64,000 bases of DNA from Erwinia typographi (GCF_000773975.1 NZ_JRUQ01000051.1:62001-126000), one strand, 5' to 3'. Counted from the first letter of the stretch, positions 34,613 through 45,605 are shown. Notes: generated by a model not told the origin, from the letters alone. Program-made: numbers and translations.

Positions 34613-35290
34613 TTAAACCGTCCTTTTTTTCTTTAAATAGCCGACCAACAGCGAAGCGCTAAGGCTGATAACGAAATAAACCGCACCGGCAAACAGCACC
34701 ATTTCGATCTCGGTCCCATTGTTGATGCCGATAGTGTCTGCGGTTCTGAAGAAATCAGCGAGGCTGAGCACATACACCAGCGACGTATCCTGGAACAGCA
34801 CGATACCCTGAGTCAGTAGCAGCGGCACCATGGCGCGGAACGCCTGCGGCAGGATAATCAGCTGCATGGACTGCCAGTGCGTCATGCCTAGCGCCAGCGC
34901 CGCGTTACCCTGGCCGCGAGCGATGCTCAAAATACCGGCACGGATGATTTCAGAGTAGTAGGCGGCCTCAAACAGCGAAAAAGCCACCATAGCTGAGATC
35001 AGGCGGATATCGGTTTTGGGGGACAGGCCAAGAACCTGCTGTAAAAAGCTGGGAACCACCAGATAGAACCACAGCAGCACCATCACCAGCGGCACGGAGC
35101 GAAACAGGTTGACGTACAGCCGGGCAAACCAGCTGAGGGGCTTAAAGTTCGACAGACGCATCACCGCCAGCAGAGTGCCCCAGATGATGCCAAACACGAT
35201 GGCGGTGACGGTGATTTTCAGGGTAACAATCATCCCGTTCAGCAGGTAAGGCAGATTTGGAACAATGGTGCTCCAGTCAAATTCGTACAT
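34613..35290 (-). CDS. gltK: Glutamate/aspartate ABC transporter permease GltK
   Basis: A 225-residue inner-membrane permease with about five helices and the EAA loop [20 protein letters not shown]. Pairs with GltJ as a heterodimer. The start overlaps the gltJ stop by one base (TAATG). Confidence 0.97.
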   Translation of the reverse strand: MYEFDWSTIVPNLPYLLNGMIVTLKITVTAIVFGIIWGTLLAVMRLSNFKPLSWFARLYVNLFRSVPLVMVLLWFYLVVPSFLQQVLGLSPKTDIRLISAMVAFSLFEAAYYSEIIRAGILSIARGQGNAALALGMTHWQSMQLIILPQAFRAMVPLLLTQGIVLFQDTSLVYVLSLADFFRTADTIGINNGTEIEMVLFAGAVYFVISLSASLLVGYLKKKRTV

Positions 35291-36030
35291 TATTTACCTC
35301 CCATGCCGCCGGGCAGGCGAACCTTACGTTCAACCAGGCTCATCAGCAGCATAATCACCACGTTGATGCCGACGTAGGCAACGGTAATCGCGGTGAATGA
35401 TTCATAAGCGTGCGCCGAATAGTCCAGCAGCTTGCCCGCCTGCGCGGCCATGTCGACCAGACCAATCGTTGACGCGATGGCAGAGTTCTTTACCAGGTTC
35501 AGCATCTCGGAGGTCATCGGCGGCACAATCACGCGATAGGCGTTAGGTAACAGCACGTAGCGATAGGTTTGCGGCAGCGTCAGGCCCATCGCCAGTCCGG
35601 CGTTTTTCTGGCCTGAGGGCAGTGACTGGATCGCCGCGCGAACCTGTTCACAGACGCGAGCTGCGGTAAACAAACCAAGGCAGAGCACGGAGCAGATAAA
35701 GAACTGGATATTGGGGTCCAGTTCGGACTTGAACCACATGCCGACATTTTCCGGCAGCAGTTCCGGCACCACCAGATACCAGATAAAGAACTGCACAATC
35801 AGCGGAACGTTGCGAAATAACTCAACGTAGCAGGTGCCGAGGGAGGATAGCAGACGGCTGGGGACGGTACGCAAAATGCCGAAAAGCGAACCGACCAAAA
35901 GGGCGATAACCCACGCGCAAACTGAGACGGCAATGGTGACCTGAAAGCCGGACCACAGCCACCCCAGATAGGTGGTATTACCGAAAGGGGCTTCCTGCAG
36001 GAAAATACCCCAGTTCCAATCGATTGACAT
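35290..36030 (-). CDS. gltJ: Glutamate/aspartate ABC transporter permease GltJ
   Basis: A 246-residue permease with the EAA-like loop [20 protein letters not shown] and five predicted helices. It is preceded by a CCCGGAGTT ribosome site and by the SroC region, whose terminator lies between gltI and this gene, so gltJKL translation depends on read-through. Confidence 0.97.
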   Translation of the reverse strand: MSIDWNWGIFLQEAPFGNTTYLGWLWSGFQVTIAVSVCAWVIALLVGSLFGILRTVPSRLLSSLGTCYVELFRNVPLIVQFFIWYLVVPELLPENVGMWFKSELDPNIQFFICSVLCLGLFTAARVCEQVRAAIQSLPSGQKNAGLAMGLTLPQTYRYVLLPNAYRVIVPPMTSEMLNLVKNSAIASTIGLVDMAAQAGKLLDYSAHAYESFTAITVAYVGINVVIMLLMSLVERKVRLPGGMGGK

Positions 36031-36045
36031 AAATAACTCCGGGAG

Positions 36046-36210
36046 AAAAAAAGGGTAGCGTAGCTACCCTGAAGATTGATGAAAGGCTCTGCCGTACGCA
36101 ATGGGGAACGGCCACTTTGCACCTTCGTCTGACTACCCGGACTGTTTTGAACGGATTATTCAGGCTGTTGTCTGTCCAGCCCATTTTCAACAATCATAGG
36201 GCAGCCGCGG
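36046..36210 (-). ncRNA. sroC: Probable SroC small RNA in the gltI-gltJ intergenic region
   Basis: In E. coli and Salmonella the gltI-gltJ spacer yields SroC, an RNase E-processed RNA that sponges GcvB. The same 199-base spacer here has a GC-rich hairpin right after the gltI stop (GGGCGGCCCGCGGCTGCCC region, about 36199-36217) and a strong terminator at the other end (AGGGTAGC-TAC-GCTACCCT then seven T residues, 36046-36070) despite downstream operon genes. This is exactly the arrangement expected. The boundaries are approximate and the sequence itself was not compared by alignment. Confidence 0.6.
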
Positions 36211-36229
36211 GCCGCCCTTATTTTCATTA

Positions 36230-37132
36230 TTAGTTCAGTGCCTTGTCATTTGGCGTCTTGAACGTCGCTTTCATATCGTCAGACAGGGAGAAGTTCATAT
36301 TGAGGTTCTTCGGTGGAATTGGCTGGCTGAACCATTTGGCAAACCACTTAGACGCCTCGCCAGAGGTCTGTGCCTGAGCAATAGTGCTGTCCAGCAGCTG
36401 TTTAAAGCCGGTGTCACCCTTGCGCAGCATACAGCCGTAGGCTTCTTTCGACTGAGGCGTCCCGACGATTTCCCAGTTGTCCGGCTTTTTGGCCTTCGCT
36501 CTTTCACCGGCCAGCAGCGCATCATCCATCATAAAGGCCACGGCGCGACCGCTTTCCAGCGTACGGAAGGAGTCACCGTGATCTTTAGCGCTGATAATAC
36601 GCATATTCATTTTCTTCTCGTCGTTCAGCTTGTTCAGCAGAATTTCAGAGGTGGTCCCTGAAGTGACGACTACGGTTTTGCCTTTCAGGTCAGGGAAATC
36701 CTTAATGGGACTGCCTTTCTTAACCAGTAAACGGGTGCCGATAACAAAGATCGTATTGGAGAAGGCAGCCTGCTGCTGACGCTCCAGATTGTTGGTCGTT
36801 GAGCCGCACTCGAAATCATAAGTCCCGTTTTGCAGCAGCGGGATACGGTTTTGAGAGGTGATCGGCAGCATTTTGACCTGCAGATCCGGCTTGTTCAGTT
36901 TGGCCTTGATCGCTGCCACGATGGCATTGGAGTAATCCTGCGAGTAGCCGACAACTTTTTGCTGATTATCGTAGTAAGAAAAAGGAACAGAAGACTCACG
37001 ATGCCCTACGACAATCACGCCATTTTTAGCAATTTTGTCGAGGGTAGGCGATTGTGCTGCATCTTCTGCATGGGCGATACCGGATGCAAGGCCAGCCAGT
37101 GCAAGACACAGCCCCAGTTTCCGTAATTTCAT
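36230..37132 (-). CDS. gltI: Glutamate/aspartate periplasmic binding protein GltI
   Basis: A 300-residue family 3 binding protein with signal peptide ending GIAHA. The conserved start of the mature protein (TLDKIAKNGVIVVGHRESSVPFSYYDN) is nearly the same as in E. coli. The ATG at 37132 follows AAGGAG by six bases; a TTG two codons upstream is less likely. First gene of gltIJKL. The 5' leader has a CA-rich stretch suited to GcvB pairing. Confidence 0.97.
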   Translation of the reverse strand: MKLRKLGLCLALAGLASGIAHAEDAAQSPTLDKIAKNGVIVVGHRESSVPFSYYDNQQKVVGYSQDYSNAIVAAIKAKLNKPDLQVKMLPITSQNRIPLLQNGTYDFECGSTTNNLERQQQAAFSNTIFVIGTRLLVKKGSPIKDFPDLKGKTVVVTSGTTSEILLNKLNDEKKMNMRIISAKDHGDSFRTLESGRAVAFMMDDALLAGERAKAKKPDNWEIVGTPQSKEAYGCMLRKGDTGFKQLLDSTIAQAQTSGEASKWFAKWFSQPIPPKNLNMNFSLSDDMKATFKTPNDKALN

Positions 37133-37138
37133 CTCCAA

Positions 37139-37185
37139 CTCCTTCGTTGTGCGGCGTCATAAAATTGTGCCGATTGTGATGTTAT
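37139..37185 (-). promoter_or_regulatory. CA-rich gltI leader, candidate GcvB target
   Basis: On the minus strand the leader contains CACAATCGGCACAATTTT and GCACAACG just before the AAGGAG site. GcvB uses a GU-rich region to repress ABC-transporter mRNAs, gltI among them, through such CA-rich elements. The rest of the 37186-37506 gap shows no gene. Confidence 0.45.
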
Positions 37186-37506
37186 GTTTATTTCCTGCTG
37201 CTTTTCTTTTTATCCCAGGGCGTAACCGCACCCTGAATAGCCATAACATAGCGGAATGTTAACGCGATGAAACAAGAAAGTTTCTTTTTTGCGAAGCGTG
37301 CCGCACCAAATAAAAGCATTGGTCGGAACAATGCTCCGCCCTGGGGCATTCATTGAGCCACAATGGTGCGTTTACGCTTATCCGCGGTAATATGCAGGCT
37401 CTTCAGCGATTTCGCCGTAAGGTTCTGCAAACATCGTGCCAAAATGTTTTTAATGAAACATTTCTCAGCATGATGTGCTTAGTAGCCGGAGGGAGACGCG
37501 GGTTCC

Positions 37507-37539
37507 AAAAAAAAACGCCGAACCGTTAAGGTTCAGCGT
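37507..37539 (-). terminator. lnt terminator
   Basis: On the minus strand ACGCTGAACC-loop-GGTTCGGCGT (one mismatch) is followed by nine T residues, 25 bases past the lnt stop. Confidence 0.85.
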
Positions 37540-37564
37540 TTTGATGCTCGCAGCCGATTGTCGG

Positions 37565-39097
37565 TTAACGCCGGTTGCGCCAGCCGGTAACGACAGCCGC
37601 CAGGCCGAACAGCAGGGTAATAATCCACACCGGCCAGTTGCCAAAGCGGGCATACGGGGTCAGGCCCTGGGTCGGGATGATTTTGCTGGAAAGGACGCCA
37701 GGCTGGAACTGTGGGATCATCTCTTCGGCGTCGCCATCCGCATTAATCACCGCCGTGACCCCATTATTGGTATCCCGCAGCAGCGGTCTGCCTAGCTCCA
37801 GCGCGCGCATCCGCGCCATCTGGAAATGCTGCCAGGGCCCGATAGAGTGGCCGAACCAGGCATCGTTAGAGATCGTCAGCAGGAAGTCGGTATCCGGGCG
37901 GAAATTATCCCGGACCTGCTGCCCCAGCACAATCTCGTAGCAAATGGCCGCCGTCAGATTGTAACCGGCGGCTTTCAGCTGTGGCTGGACATAACTTCCC
38001 CGGCTGAAGGAGGACATCGGCAGGTCAAAGAAAGGGGCAAGAGGACGCAACAGCGTTTCCAGCGGCACAAACTCGCCAAACGGCACCAGATGGTTTTTCT
38101 GGTAACGATTCATACTGCTGTAGTCGTAGGGCTTATCTCCGCCAAGCACAATAATCGAGTTGTAGTCGTGATAGCGGTTGTGTTCAAGCCGTGAATCGAC
38201 AATCCCGGTAATCAGGCTGCTGCCGCTGGCCCTTAACTCCTGGTCGACAGACTTGAGAAAAGGCTGCTGGTTTGACTCTAAATCGGGAATGGCGGACTCG
38301 GGCCAGATAATAATCTGCGCTTTGCCAACGTAAGGCCGACTGAGTGAGGTATAGGTTTTCAGCGTATTAATGAGCTGGTCGGCTTCCCACTTCATCGACT
38401 GCGGAATATTACCCTGCACCAGCGCCACGTCAACTTCGCGCTCGGGCATTGGCTGAGTCCAGCTAATCTGACGCAGCGGCCACGGCAGCAGCAGCAGGGC
38501 AAGGGCGATGACGCCGGCAATCCACTGGCGTTTCACCGCTGCGAAGACAGCCAGGCCAGCCACGATGGTCAGCACGAAGGTAATGCCTTCAACGCCAACC
38601 ATCGGCCCCAGTCCTTTCAACGGGCCGTCAATCTGGCTGTAGCCAAACTGTAGCCACGGGAACCCCGTCAGGACCCACCCGCGCAGGAATTCGGTGATTT
38701 GCCAAAGCACGGGCGCCGCGACAACAAGCCGCAGCAGCGAGGTTTTGGGAAACAGCCGATTAAGCAGGGCGGCAAACAGCAGAGTAAAGAGAGAAAGCCA
38801 GGCGGCCAGCAACACCACCAGCATCACGTTTACCGGTCCCGGCATACCGCCAAAGGTGGCAATGCTAACATAGACCCAGTTAACGCCGCTGCCGAACAGC
38901 CCCATGCCCCAGACGAAGCCAATGGCGGTAGCCTGGCGAGTGTAGCGTTCAAGGGTCAGAGCCAGCAGACCGGCCAGTGAAATCAGCGCGGCTGGCCAGA
39001 AATCGTAGGGCGAAAACGAAAGGGTGCCAAGGGCACCCGTTATCAGCGCTAAAAGCAGGCGAACCCGCTGACGCTGGTACAGTGAGGCGATAGCCAT
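37565..39097 (-). CDS. lnt: Apolipoprotein N-acyltransferase Lnt
   Basis: A 510-residue inner-membrane enzyme adding the third acyl chain to lipoproteins. About six to eight helices precede and follow a periplasmic nitrilase-like domain. The triad is visible: Glu in [10 protein letters not shown], Lys in [12 protein letters not shown] and Cys in [10 protein letters not shown]. The ATG at 39097 ([18 protein letters not shown]) matches E. coli; the longer frame to 39214 overlaps corC. It follows corC by seven bases. Confidence 0.97.
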   Translation of the reverse strand: MAIASLYQRQRVRLLLALITGALGTLSFSPYDFWPAALISLAGLLALTLERYTRQATAIGFVWGMGLFGSGVNWVYVSIATFGGMPGPVNVMLVVLLAAWLSLFTLLFAALLNRLFPKTSLLRLVVAAPVLWQITEFLRGWVLTGFPWLQFGYSQIDGPLKGLGPMVGVEGITFVLTIVAGLAVFAAVKRQWIAGVIALALLLLPWPLRQISWTQPMPEREVDVALVQGNIPQSMKWEADQLINTLKTYTSLSRPYVGKAQIIIWPESAIPDLESNQQPFLKSVDQELRASGSSLITGIVDSRLEHNRYHDYNSIIVLGGDKPYDYSSMNRYQKNHLVPFGEFVPLETLLRPLAPFFDLPMSSFSRGSYVQPQLKAAGYNLTAAICYEIVLGQQVRDNFRPDTDFLLTISNDAWFGHSIGPWQHFQMARMRALELGRPLLRDTNNGVTAVINADGDAEEMIPQFQPGVLSSKIIPTQGLTPYARFGNWPVWIITLLFGLAAVVTGWRNRR

Positions 39098-39104
39098 ATG
39101 AAAA

Positions 39105-39983
39105 TTATTCTTCCAGTATCGGTTGCGGCGAGTTTTCCGGGATTCTGACGTGGACCTGGATGATCCGACGGCTGTCGGCCATAGCGACCTTAAACTGATA
39201 ACCTTCGATCTCAATGCTCTCTCCGCGAGCGGGCAGATGGCCGAATGCCTGCATCACCAGACCGCCGATGGTGTCGACCTCTTCATCACTGAAGCTGGTT
39301 TCAAACACCTCGTTGAAATCTTCAATCGGGGTAAGGGCCCGGATGGTATAGGTATGGCGGCTCAGCTGACGAATATCGCGATCCTCTTCATCATCATATT
39401 CATCTTCGATTTCACCGACGATCAGTTCCAGGATATCTTCGATGGTGACCAGGCCGGAAACACCACCGAATTCGTCAATCACAATAGCCATGTGATAGCG
39501 CTGGGAGCGAAACTCTTTCAGCATACGGTCAACGCGCTTGCTTTCCGGCACCACGACGGCCTGGCGCAGCACTTTTTCCATGCTGAAGGGAGACGATCCG
39601 CTGCTCATAAACGGCAGCAGATCTTTCGCCATCAGAATGCCTTCAACATGATCTTTATCTTCGCTGATCACCGGATAGCGGGAATGGGCTGACTCCACGA
39701 TCACGTCCAGGCACTCTTCCAGCGGCTGGTTTCGCTTCAGCGTAATCATCTGCGAGCGGGGGATCATGATGTCACGCACGCGCTGCTCGGCGATATCCAT
39801 CACGCCTTCCAGCATATCGCGGGTATCCGGGTCGATCAGATCGTTCTGTTCTGAATCGCGGATCAGTTCCAGCAGGTCTTCGCGGTTTTTAGGCTCACCG
39901 TGAAACAGCTGGTTGAGGATAAGGGTGAAAAATCCCTTTTTACTACTGGGACTGTCATTATTCTGTGAATGGTCATCGCTCAT
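39105..39983 (-). CDS. corC: CorC/YbeX CBS-domain protein
   Basis: A 292-residue cytoplasmic protein with two CBS domains (about residues 70-190, including [10 protein letters not shown] and [31 protein letters not shown]) and a C-terminal CorC_HlyC domain. It has been linked to magnesium and cobalt efflux and more recently to ribosome metabolism together with YbeY and YbeZ. Its neighbours ybeY and ybeZ are in the usual order. Confidence 0.95.
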   Translation of the reverse strand: MSDDHSQNNDSPSSKKGFFTLILNQLFHGEPKNREDLLELIRDSEQNDLIDPDTRDMLEGVMDIAEQRVRDIMIPRSQMITLKRNQPLEECLDVIVESAHSRYPVISEDKDHVEGILMAKDLLPFMSSGSSPFSMEKVLRQAVVVPESKRVDRMLKEFRSQRYHMAIVIDEFGGVSGLVTIEDILELIVGEIEDEYDDEEDRDIRQLSRHTYTIRALTPIEDFNEVFETSFSDEEVDTIGGLVMQAFGHLPARGESIEIEGYQFKVAMADSRRIIQVHVRIPENSPQPILEE

Positions 39984-40074
39984 GGCGTTTTGGTTTGGTC
40001 ACTCTTGTCGTGGGTCGGGATATCCCTGCCTGCCAGCTGCGCAGGCCAGGAACACTGTCAGGCGATTAGCCTGC

Positions 40075-40548
40075 TTACGGTAACTCTTTCTCCGAAATGT
40101 ACGGATCGTCATAACCAAGAGCAAGCATTATCTCGGTCTCAATCGATTCCATCTCTTCGGCTTCGTCGTCTTCTATATGGTCGTAGCCCAGCAGATGGAG
40201 ACTGCCATGCACCACCATATGCGCCCAATGGGCCAGCAACGGCTTCTCCTGCGCGGCGGCTTCTTCTTCCACCACCTGGCGACAGATAATCAGGTCACCC
40301 AGCAGCGGAAGCTCGATGCCCGGCGGGGCTTCGAACGGGAAAGAGAGCACGTTGGTCGGCTTATCTTTCCCGCGATAGGTGTGGTTCAGCTCATGGCTTT
40401 CGGCCTGGTCAACCACACGAATGGTGACTTCACTCTCTGGCTGGAACTGGAGCAATACGGCTTCCAGCCAGCGGTGAAAATCAGATTCTGCCGGCAGGCC
40501 TTCGGTCTTTTCGCAGGCTAGCTGTAAATCAAGAATGACGCTGCTCAT
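40075..40548 (-). CDS. ybeY: Endoribonuclease YbeY
   Basis: A 157-residue metallo-endoribonuclease for 16S rRNA 3' maturation and ribosome quality control. The metal site [15 protein letters not shown] (H-x3-H-x5-H) is intact, as is the conserved arginine in TIRVVD. The start overlaps ybeZ by four bases. Confidence 0.97.
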   Translation of the reverse strand: MSSVILDLQLACEKTEGLPAESDFHRWLEAVLLQFQPESEVTIRVVDQAESHELNHTYRGKDKPTNVLSFPFEAPPGIELPLLGDLIICRQVVEEEAAAQEKPLLAHWAHMVVHGSLHLLGYDHIEDDEAEEMESIETEIMLALGYDDPYISEKELP

Positions 40549-41606
40549 TTTGGCTCCTGCGTAGCCTGTTGCAGGGCTAACGCTTCTCGTTTTCGCTCTT
40601 CGGCCTGCGCGTCGCGCCGCTTTTGATCGGCGGCTTCCCAGGCTTCATAGGCGATAACCACTCGGGCTACCACCGGATGGCGCACCACGTCTTCGCTGTG
40701 GAAGAAGTTGAAGCTGATCTCTTCCACCCCGGACAGCACCTCAATAGCATGACGCAGGCCAGATTTGAGGTTGCGCGGCAGGTCGATCTGCGTGACGTCG
40801 CCGGTAATGACCGCCTTGGAGTTGAAGCCAATGCGGGTCAGGAACATCTTCATCTGTTCGATGGTGGTGTTCTGGCTTTCATCAAGAATAATAAACGCAT
40901 CGTTCAGCGTACGGCCGCGCATGTAGGCCAGCGGAGCCACTTCGATGACGTTACGTTCAATCAGTTTTTCCACGCGCTCAAAGCCCAGCATTTCAAACAG
41001 GGCGTCGTAAAGCGGGCGCAGATAGGGATCGACTTTCTGGCTCAGATCGCCGGGCAGGAAGCCAAGCTTTTCACCTGCCTCCACCGCTGGCCGCGTCAGC
41101 AGGATGCGGCGCACTTCCTGACGCTCAAGCGCATCGACGGCGGCGGCAACCGCCAGATAGGTTTTCCCCGTCCCGGCCGGGCCCACGCCAAAGGTGATGT
41201 CGTGGCCGAGAATGTTGGCCACGTACTGCGCCTGATTTGGCGTACGCGGTTTAATCACGCCGCGTTTGGTTTTGATGTTCACCACTTTGCCGAACTCCGG
41301 CACGCTGTCGGCGCTCTGCTCCAGCACGCGGCTCTCTTTAATGGCCAGGTGGATTTGCTCAGGATCGATATCCGGGATATGCCCGCGCACTGGAGCGGTG
41401 TCCACATACAGATCGCGCAGGATAGCTGCGGCCGCATCGACGATTAGCGCTTTACCCACCAACTTAAAGGCATTGTCACGGCGGTTGATCTCAATCCCCA
41501 GACGACGCTCCAACTGCTTGATGTTGTCATCAAAGGGACCGCACAGGCTCAGCAGACGAGTGTTGTCCATGGGCTCTAACGTAATTTCGCGTGTTTCAAT
41601 ATTCAA
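40545..41606 (-). CDS. ybeZ: PhoH-like ATPase YbeZ (PhoL)
   Basis: A 353-residue PhoH-family ATPase acting with YbeY in RNA metabolism. Walker [10 protein letters not shown], Walker [11 protein letters not shown] and an N-terminal KH-like region are present. The C-terminal tail is charged and rich in Arg, Glu and Gln. Upstream, 211 bases separate it from miaB. Confidence 0.96.
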   Translation of the reverse strand: MNIETREITLEPMDNTRLLSLCGPFDDNIKQLERRLGIEINRRDNAFKLVGKALIVDAAAAILRDLYVDTAPVRGHIPDIDPEQIHLAIKESRVLEQSADSVPEFGKVVNIKTKRGVIKPRTPNQAQYVANILGHDITFGVGPAGTGKTYLAVAAAVDALERQEVRRILLTRPAVEAGEKLGFLPGDLSQKVDPYLRPLYDALFEMLGFERVEKLIERNVIEVAPLAYMRGRTLNDAFIILDESQNTTIEQMKMFLTRIGFNSKAVITGDVTQIDLPRNLKSGLRHAIEVLSGVEEISFNFFHSEDVVRHPVVARVVIAYEAWEAADQKRRDAQAEERKREALALQQATQEPK

Positions 41607-41817
41607 ACGAATCCTTTGGGTCGCTCAGGGCCAGTTGTGGATGGCAATTCATCGGCTGTCAGCGCCTTTGCGCGGCGGGCCATAACGAAATTATTTATGG
41701 CGTAGCCGAAAGGCGCAAGCACTGAAAAAGATATTTGGGCGCTGCCTGCTGAAAGCAAGGGTAAGGCGATGATTTGATACGGCGAACCTGCGAGGCTCGC
41801 CGCATTTCTTCGGGGGA

Positions 41818-43242
41818 TCAAGGCTGGAAGAGACCTACGCCCAGCTCATTTTCTTTGCGGGTGCGGGCAATCACGGCCGAAGGGGCTTCCGTTGAACGTA
41901 GCGCCATCGCCTCTTCCTTGCGCACCACCACGCCGCGCAGGGAGTTGGTATTGACCTCGACAATTTCTACATCGACAAATTTACCGATGATATCCGGCGT
42001 CCCTTCAAAGTTAACCACGCGGTTACACTCGGTCCGTCCGGCAAGTTCCATCACGTTTTTGCGGGAAACCCTTTCAACCAGAATTCGCTGGACGGTGCCC
42101 ACCTTGCGGCGGCTCCAGCTCATGGCCTGCTGATGGATACGATCCTGCAAGATCCACAGGCGCTGCTTTTTCTCTTCTTCACTGACGTCATCAGGCAGGT
42201 CTGCCGCCGGGGTTCCCGGGCGGGCGGAGTAAATAAAGCTATAGCTGGTATCAAAGTTCACTTCGCCAATCAGCTTCATTGTCTGCTCGAAGTCCTGCTG
42301 CGTCTCGCCAGGGAAACCAATAATAAAGTCGGAGCTGATCTGAATATCAGGACGCGCCGCCCGCAGCTTGCGAATAATCGATTTGTACTCAAGGGCGGTA
42401 TGGGAGCGCTTCATCAGGGTCAGGATCCGATCGGAACCGCTCTGCACCGGCAGGTGCAGGAAGCTCACCAGCTCCGGCGTATCGCGATAGACGTCAATAA
42501 TGTCGTCGGTAAACTCAATCGGATGGCTGGTGGTAAAGCGAATACGGTCAATGCCGTCGATAGCGGCGACCAGGCGCAGCAGGTCGGCGAATGAACAGAT
42601 CTCGCCATCGAAAGTCTCTCCACGATAGGCATTTACGTTCTGACCAAGCAGGTTGACCTCGCGCACGCCCTGGGACGCCAGTTGGGCGATCTCGAACAGG
42701 ATATCGTCACTCGGGCGGCTGACTTCTTCGCCGCGCGTGTAGGGCACCACGCAGAACGTGCAGTACTTATTACATCCTTCCATGATCGAAACAAAGGCTG
42801 ACGGACCTTCAGCGCGCGGCTCCGGCAGGCGATCGAACTTCTCAATTTCAGGGAAGCTGATATCGACCACCGGACTTTTCGTGCCGCGAACGGTGTTGAT
42901 CATTTCAGGCAGGCGATGCAGCGTTTGCGGGCCGAAAACAATATCGACGCAGGGCGCGCGCTGGCGAATAAGATCGCCTTCCTGCGAGGCGACGCAGCCG
43001 CCTACGCCGATCACCAGGTCGGGATTCTTCTCTTTCAACAGTTTCCAACGGCCAAGCTGGTGGAAAACTTTTTCCTGCGCCTTTTCACGAATGGAACAGG
43101 TGTTGAGCAGCAGCACGTCGGCTTCTTCGGCACTCTCCGTCAAAGTATAGCCATGCGTACTGTTCAACAGGTCTGCCATTTTGGATGAGTCATACTCATT
43201 CATCTGACAGCCCCAGGTTTTGATAAGAAGTTTTTTTGTCAT
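41818..43242 (-). CDS. miaB: tRNA-2-methylthio-N6-isopentenyladenosine synthase MiaB
   Basis: A 474-residue radical-SAM methylthiotransferase modifying A37 of tRNAs that read UNN codons. N-terminal cluster cysteines ([26 protein letters not shown]), the radical-SAM motif CNKYCTFC and a C-terminal TRAM domain are all present. The ATG at 43242 gives the E. coli length; the extension to 43374 would overlap the divergent ubiF promoter. A hairpin at about 41780-41803 may be its terminator. Confidence 0.97.
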   Translation of the reverse strand: MTKKLLIKTWGCQMNEYDSSKMADLLNSTHGYTLTESAEEADVLLLNTCSIREKAQEKVFHQLGRWKLLKEKNPDLVIGVGGCVASQEGDLIRQRAPCVDIVFGPQTLHRLPEMINTVRGTKSPVVDISFPEIEKFDRLPEPRAEGPSAFVSIMEGCNKYCTFCVVPYTRGEEVSRPSDDILFEIAQLASQGVREVNLLGQNVNAYRGETFDGEICSFADLLRLVAAIDGIDRIRFTTSHPIEFTDDIIDVYRDTPELVSFLHLPVQSGSDRILTLMKRSHTALEYKSIIRKLRAARPDIQISSDFIIGFPGETQQDFEQTMKLIGEVNFDTSYSFIYSARPGTPAADLPDDVSEEEKKQRLWILQDRIHQQAMSWSRRKVGTVQRILVERVSRKNVMELAGRTECNRVVNFEGTPDIIGKFVDVEIVEVNTNSLRGVVVRKEEAMALRSTEAPSAVIARTRKENELGVGLFQP

Positions 43243-43356
43243 CTGCTTGTAACCGCTAATTGGCCCACAAAAATCCGGTACACTAAGGGTAACAGAATTG
43301 ACCCTGGAAAGGGTAGGTATAGGGTGCAAGGATGCCCATGAAAACAGGAAAAAATC

Positions 43357-44535
43357 ATGACCGGGACCACGCAAAAATGGGATGTCGTTATCGTGGGCGG
43401 CGGAATGGTCGGCGCGGCGCTAGCCAGCGGGCTGGCCGCGCAGGGATTCAGCGTCGCCGTTCTTGAGCAGCAGGAGCCCGCTGAATTTGTCGCCGCCAGT
43501 CGTCCAGATGTCAGGATCTCTGCTATTGGCGCCTCTTCGGTGGCGCTGCTCAGGCAGCTTGAGGTCTGGCCGCTGGTGCAGGCGATGCGTTGTACGCCCT
43601 ATCGGCGCCTTGAAACCTGGGAATGGCACACTGCCCGCGTTGGCTTTGACGCGCAGTCGCTCGGCCTGCCGGAGCTGGGGTATATGGTGGAAAACAGCGT
43701 GCTGCAACGCGCGTTGTGGCAGCGATTGCAGCAGCAGGAGGTGGCGCTGATCTCTCCTGCGAGGCTTAAAGCCCTGCAGCCCATTAATGGCGGCTGGCAG
43801 CTCACGCTGGAACAGGGCGACACGCTCAGCGCAAGGCTGGTGATTGGCGCTGATGGGGCTAATTCTCAGGTGCGGCAGCTGGCGGGGATAGGCATTCGCG
43901 GCTGGAATTATGCCCAGTCCTGCATGTTGATTAGCGTGCAGTGCGAGCAGGATGCCGGTGACTGCACCTGGCAGCAATTTACCCCGGAAGGGCCGAGAGC
44001 ATTCCTTCCGCTGTTTGACCGCTGGGCCTCGCTGGTCTGGTATGACAGCCCGGCAAGAATTCGCCAGCTTCAGGCCATGTCGATGGCGCAACTCGGTCAG
44101 GAAATTTCCAGCCATTTTCCTGCGCGTCTGGGAAAAGTGACGCCGGTTACGGCCGGTTCCTTCCCGCTGGTGCGCCGTCACGCCACGCGCTACGTGCTGC
44201 CGGGACTGGCGCTGGTTGGCGATGCGGCGCATACCATCAACCCCTTAGCGGGGCAGGGTGTTAACCTCGGTTACCGGGATGTCGATGCGCTGATTGATAC
44301 GCTGGTCTCCTCGCGGGAGCGTGCCGAAGACTGGGCCTCTGCGGGGGTTTTACAGCGCTATCAGCGCAGGCGACAGAAGGATAATTTGCTGATGCAGAGC
44401 GGCATGGATCTGTTCTATTTCGCCTTCAGCACCCCGGCTGCGCCGTTAAAGATGGTGCGGAATCTCGGGCTGATCGTGGCAGAGCGCTCCGGCGTGCTGA
44501 AGCGGCAGGCGCTGAAATATGCACTGGGATTATAG
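43357..44535 (+). CDS. ubiF: Ubiquinone hydroxylase UbiF (3-demethoxyubiquinol 3-hydroxylase)
   Basis: A 392-residue FAD monooxygenase of ubiquinone synthesis. The dinucleotide motif [18 protein letters not shown], the middle DG motif [10 protein letters not shown] and the second FAD motif [20 protein letters not shown] are intact. It is divergent from miaB, as in E. coli, and is followed by the tRNA cluster read from the other strand. Confidence 0.96.
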   Translation: MTGTTQKWDVVIVGGGMVGAALASGLAAQGFSVAVLEQQEPAEFVAASRPDVRISAIGASSVALLRQLEVWPLVQAMRCTPYRRLETWEWHTARVGFDAQSLGLPELGYMVENSVLQRALWQRLQQQEVALISPARLKALQPINGGWQLTLEQGDTLSARLVIGADGANSQVRQLAGIGIRGWNYAQSCMLISVQCEQDAGDCTWQQFTPEGPRAFLPLFDRWASLVWYDSPARIRQLQAMSMAQLGQEISSHFPARLGKVTPVTAGSFPLVRRHATRYVLPGLALVGDAAHTINPLAGQGVNLGYRDVDALIDTLVSSRERAEDWASAGVLQRYQRRRQKDNLLMQSGMDLFYFAFSTPAAPLKMVRNLGLIVAERSGVLKRQALKYALGL

Positions 44536-44710
44536 TCCCCAGCCATAAAATCAGAAAAACAGGGCGCTTTCAGTTGGTGGCGCCTGGAAAACAGTTTCGA
44601 AGATTAAGGCAAGTGAACGACCTCTTCAGCGGTGCGGTTGCGCCGCTGATATTTCCCAGAGGTTGGGCGGAGTATCGTTCTCAACTTTCAGGACGGGTCA
44701 ACAGACGCAA

Positions 44711-44736
44711 AAAAGCCCGCGCAGGCGGGCTTCTTT
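44711..44736 (-). terminator. Terminator of the tRNA operon
   Basis: On the minus strand GCCCGCC-TGC-GCGGGC is followed by six T residues, seven bases beyond the 3' CCA of the last tRNA. Confidence 0.9.
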
Positions 44737-44742
44737 GCTTAT

Positions 44743-44817
44743 TGGCTGGGGTGCAGGGATTCGAACCCCGGAATGCTGGTATCAGAAACCAGTGCCTTAC
44801 CGCTTGGCGACACCCCA
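44743..44817 (-). tRNA. glnV: tRNA-Gln (CTG)
   Basis: Reads TGGGGTGTCGCC at the 5' end and encodes the CCA tail. The anticodon loop TTCTGAT gives CTG. Seventy-five bases with CCA. Identical to the copy at 44858-44932. Confidence 0.97.
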
Positions 44818-44857
44818 ATAATGGGGTTGCGATCTGCGCTGCAAATCGTCTTTTATA

Positions 44858-44932
44858 TGGCTGGGGTGCAGGGATTCGAACCCCGGAATGCTGGTATCAG
44901 AAACCAGTGCCTTACCGCTTGGCGACACCCCA
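44858..44932 (-). tRNA. glnX: tRNA-Gln (CTG)
   Basis: An identical copy of the neighbouring tRNA-Gln, anticodon CTG, CCA encoded, separated by 40 bases. Confidence 0.97.
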
Positions 44933-44939
44933 ATAAAAT

Positions 44940-45016
44940 TGGTGGCTACTACGGGAATCGAACCTGTGACCCCAGCATTATGAGTGCTGTGCTCTAACCA
45001 GCTGAGCTAAGTAGCC
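44940..45016 (-). tRNA. metU: tRNA-Met (CAT), elongator
   Basis: Seventy-seven bases with CCA; anticodon loop CTCATAA. The acceptor stem has a T-A pair at 7:66, where the second Met copy has G-C. The 5' end GGCTAC and T-loop GGTTCGATTCC match elongator Met tRNA. Confidence 0.97.
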
Positions 45017-45055
45017 TAATTTTACTGCGTACAACTTATACTGCTTTTTCCGATC

Positions 45056-45130
45056 TGGCTGGGATACCTGGATTCGAACCAGGGAATGCCGGTATCAAAA
45101 ACCGGTGCCTTACCGCTTGGCGATATCCCA
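45056..45130 (-). tRNA. glnW: tRNA-Gln (TTG)
   Basis: Seventy-five bases with CCA; anticodon loop TTTTGAT gives TTG. The acceptor stem begins TGGGATA, one compensated pair different from the neighbouring copy. Confidence 0.97.
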
Positions 45131-45166
45131 ATGTCCGTCTCAAAGTACAAAACCATCAGAAAAAAC

Positions 45167-45241
45167 TGGCTGGGGTACCTGGATTCGAACCAGGGAATGC
45201 CGGTATCAAAAACCGGTGCCTTACCGCTTGGCGATACCCCA
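45167..45241 (-). tRNA. glnU: tRNA-Gln (TTG)
   Basis: Seventy-five bases with CCA, anticodon TTG; acceptor stem begins TGGGGTA. Confidence 0.97.
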
Positions 45242-45265
45242 TCCGTGCAAAACCGTTTACGGAAA

Positions 45266-45350
45266 TGGTGCGGGAGGCGAGACTTGAACTCGCACACCTT
45301 GCGGCGCCAGAACCTAAATCTGGTGCGTCTACCAATTTCGCCACTCCCGC
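45266..45350 (-). tRNA. leuW: tRNA-Leu (TAG)
   Basis: Eighty-five bases with a long variable arm, as in class II tRNAs; anticodon loop around ATTTAGGTT gives TAG. CCA encoded. Confidence 0.96.
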
Positions 45351-45358
45351 AAAAAAGA

Positions 45359-45435
45359 TGGTGGCTACGACGGGAATCGAACCTGTGACCCCAGCATTAT
45401 GAGTGCTGTGCTCTAACCAGCTGAGCTACGTAGCC
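45359..45435 (-). tRNA. metT: tRNA-Met (CAT), elongator
   Basis: Seventy-seven bases with CCA; anticodon CAT. First tRNA of the seven-gene transcript. Confidence 0.97.
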
Positions 45436-45474
45436 ATCTTTTTGCGCGTTACCTTCATCGGCGTTGCGGGGCGC

Positions 45475-45503
45475 ATTATGCGGAGTTGACCTGTAAGCGT
45501 CAA
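45475..45503 (-). promoter_or_regulatory. Promoter of the tRNA operon
   Basis: Minus-strand -35 TTGACG (45503-45498), 17-base spacer, -10 CATAAT (45480-45475), followed by the GC-rich discriminator GCGCCCC typical of stringently controlled stable-RNA promoters. It lies 40 bases upstream of metT. Confidence 0.85.
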
Positions 45504-45605
45504 CAAGTTTTTTCCCGTTTTTGCCCCGAAACGTTTCGTTTGTCTGGCTTATAACCAGCCTGGCGAATAAATCAACAAATTCTGCCGGTAACCTATGAAT
45601 TTCAT

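Noticed and set aside
44574-45388. Several 60-120-residue frames with repeated GVQGFEPRNAGIRNQ-like peptides
   Set aside because: They are translations through the tRNA genes; the peptide repeats reflect the duplicated tRNA sequences.
44743-45435. Regularly spaced repeats that could suggest a CRISPR array
   Set aside because: The repeats are complete tRNA genes with anticodons and CCA ends; no CRISPR-type repeat-spacer pattern or cas genes occur in the window.
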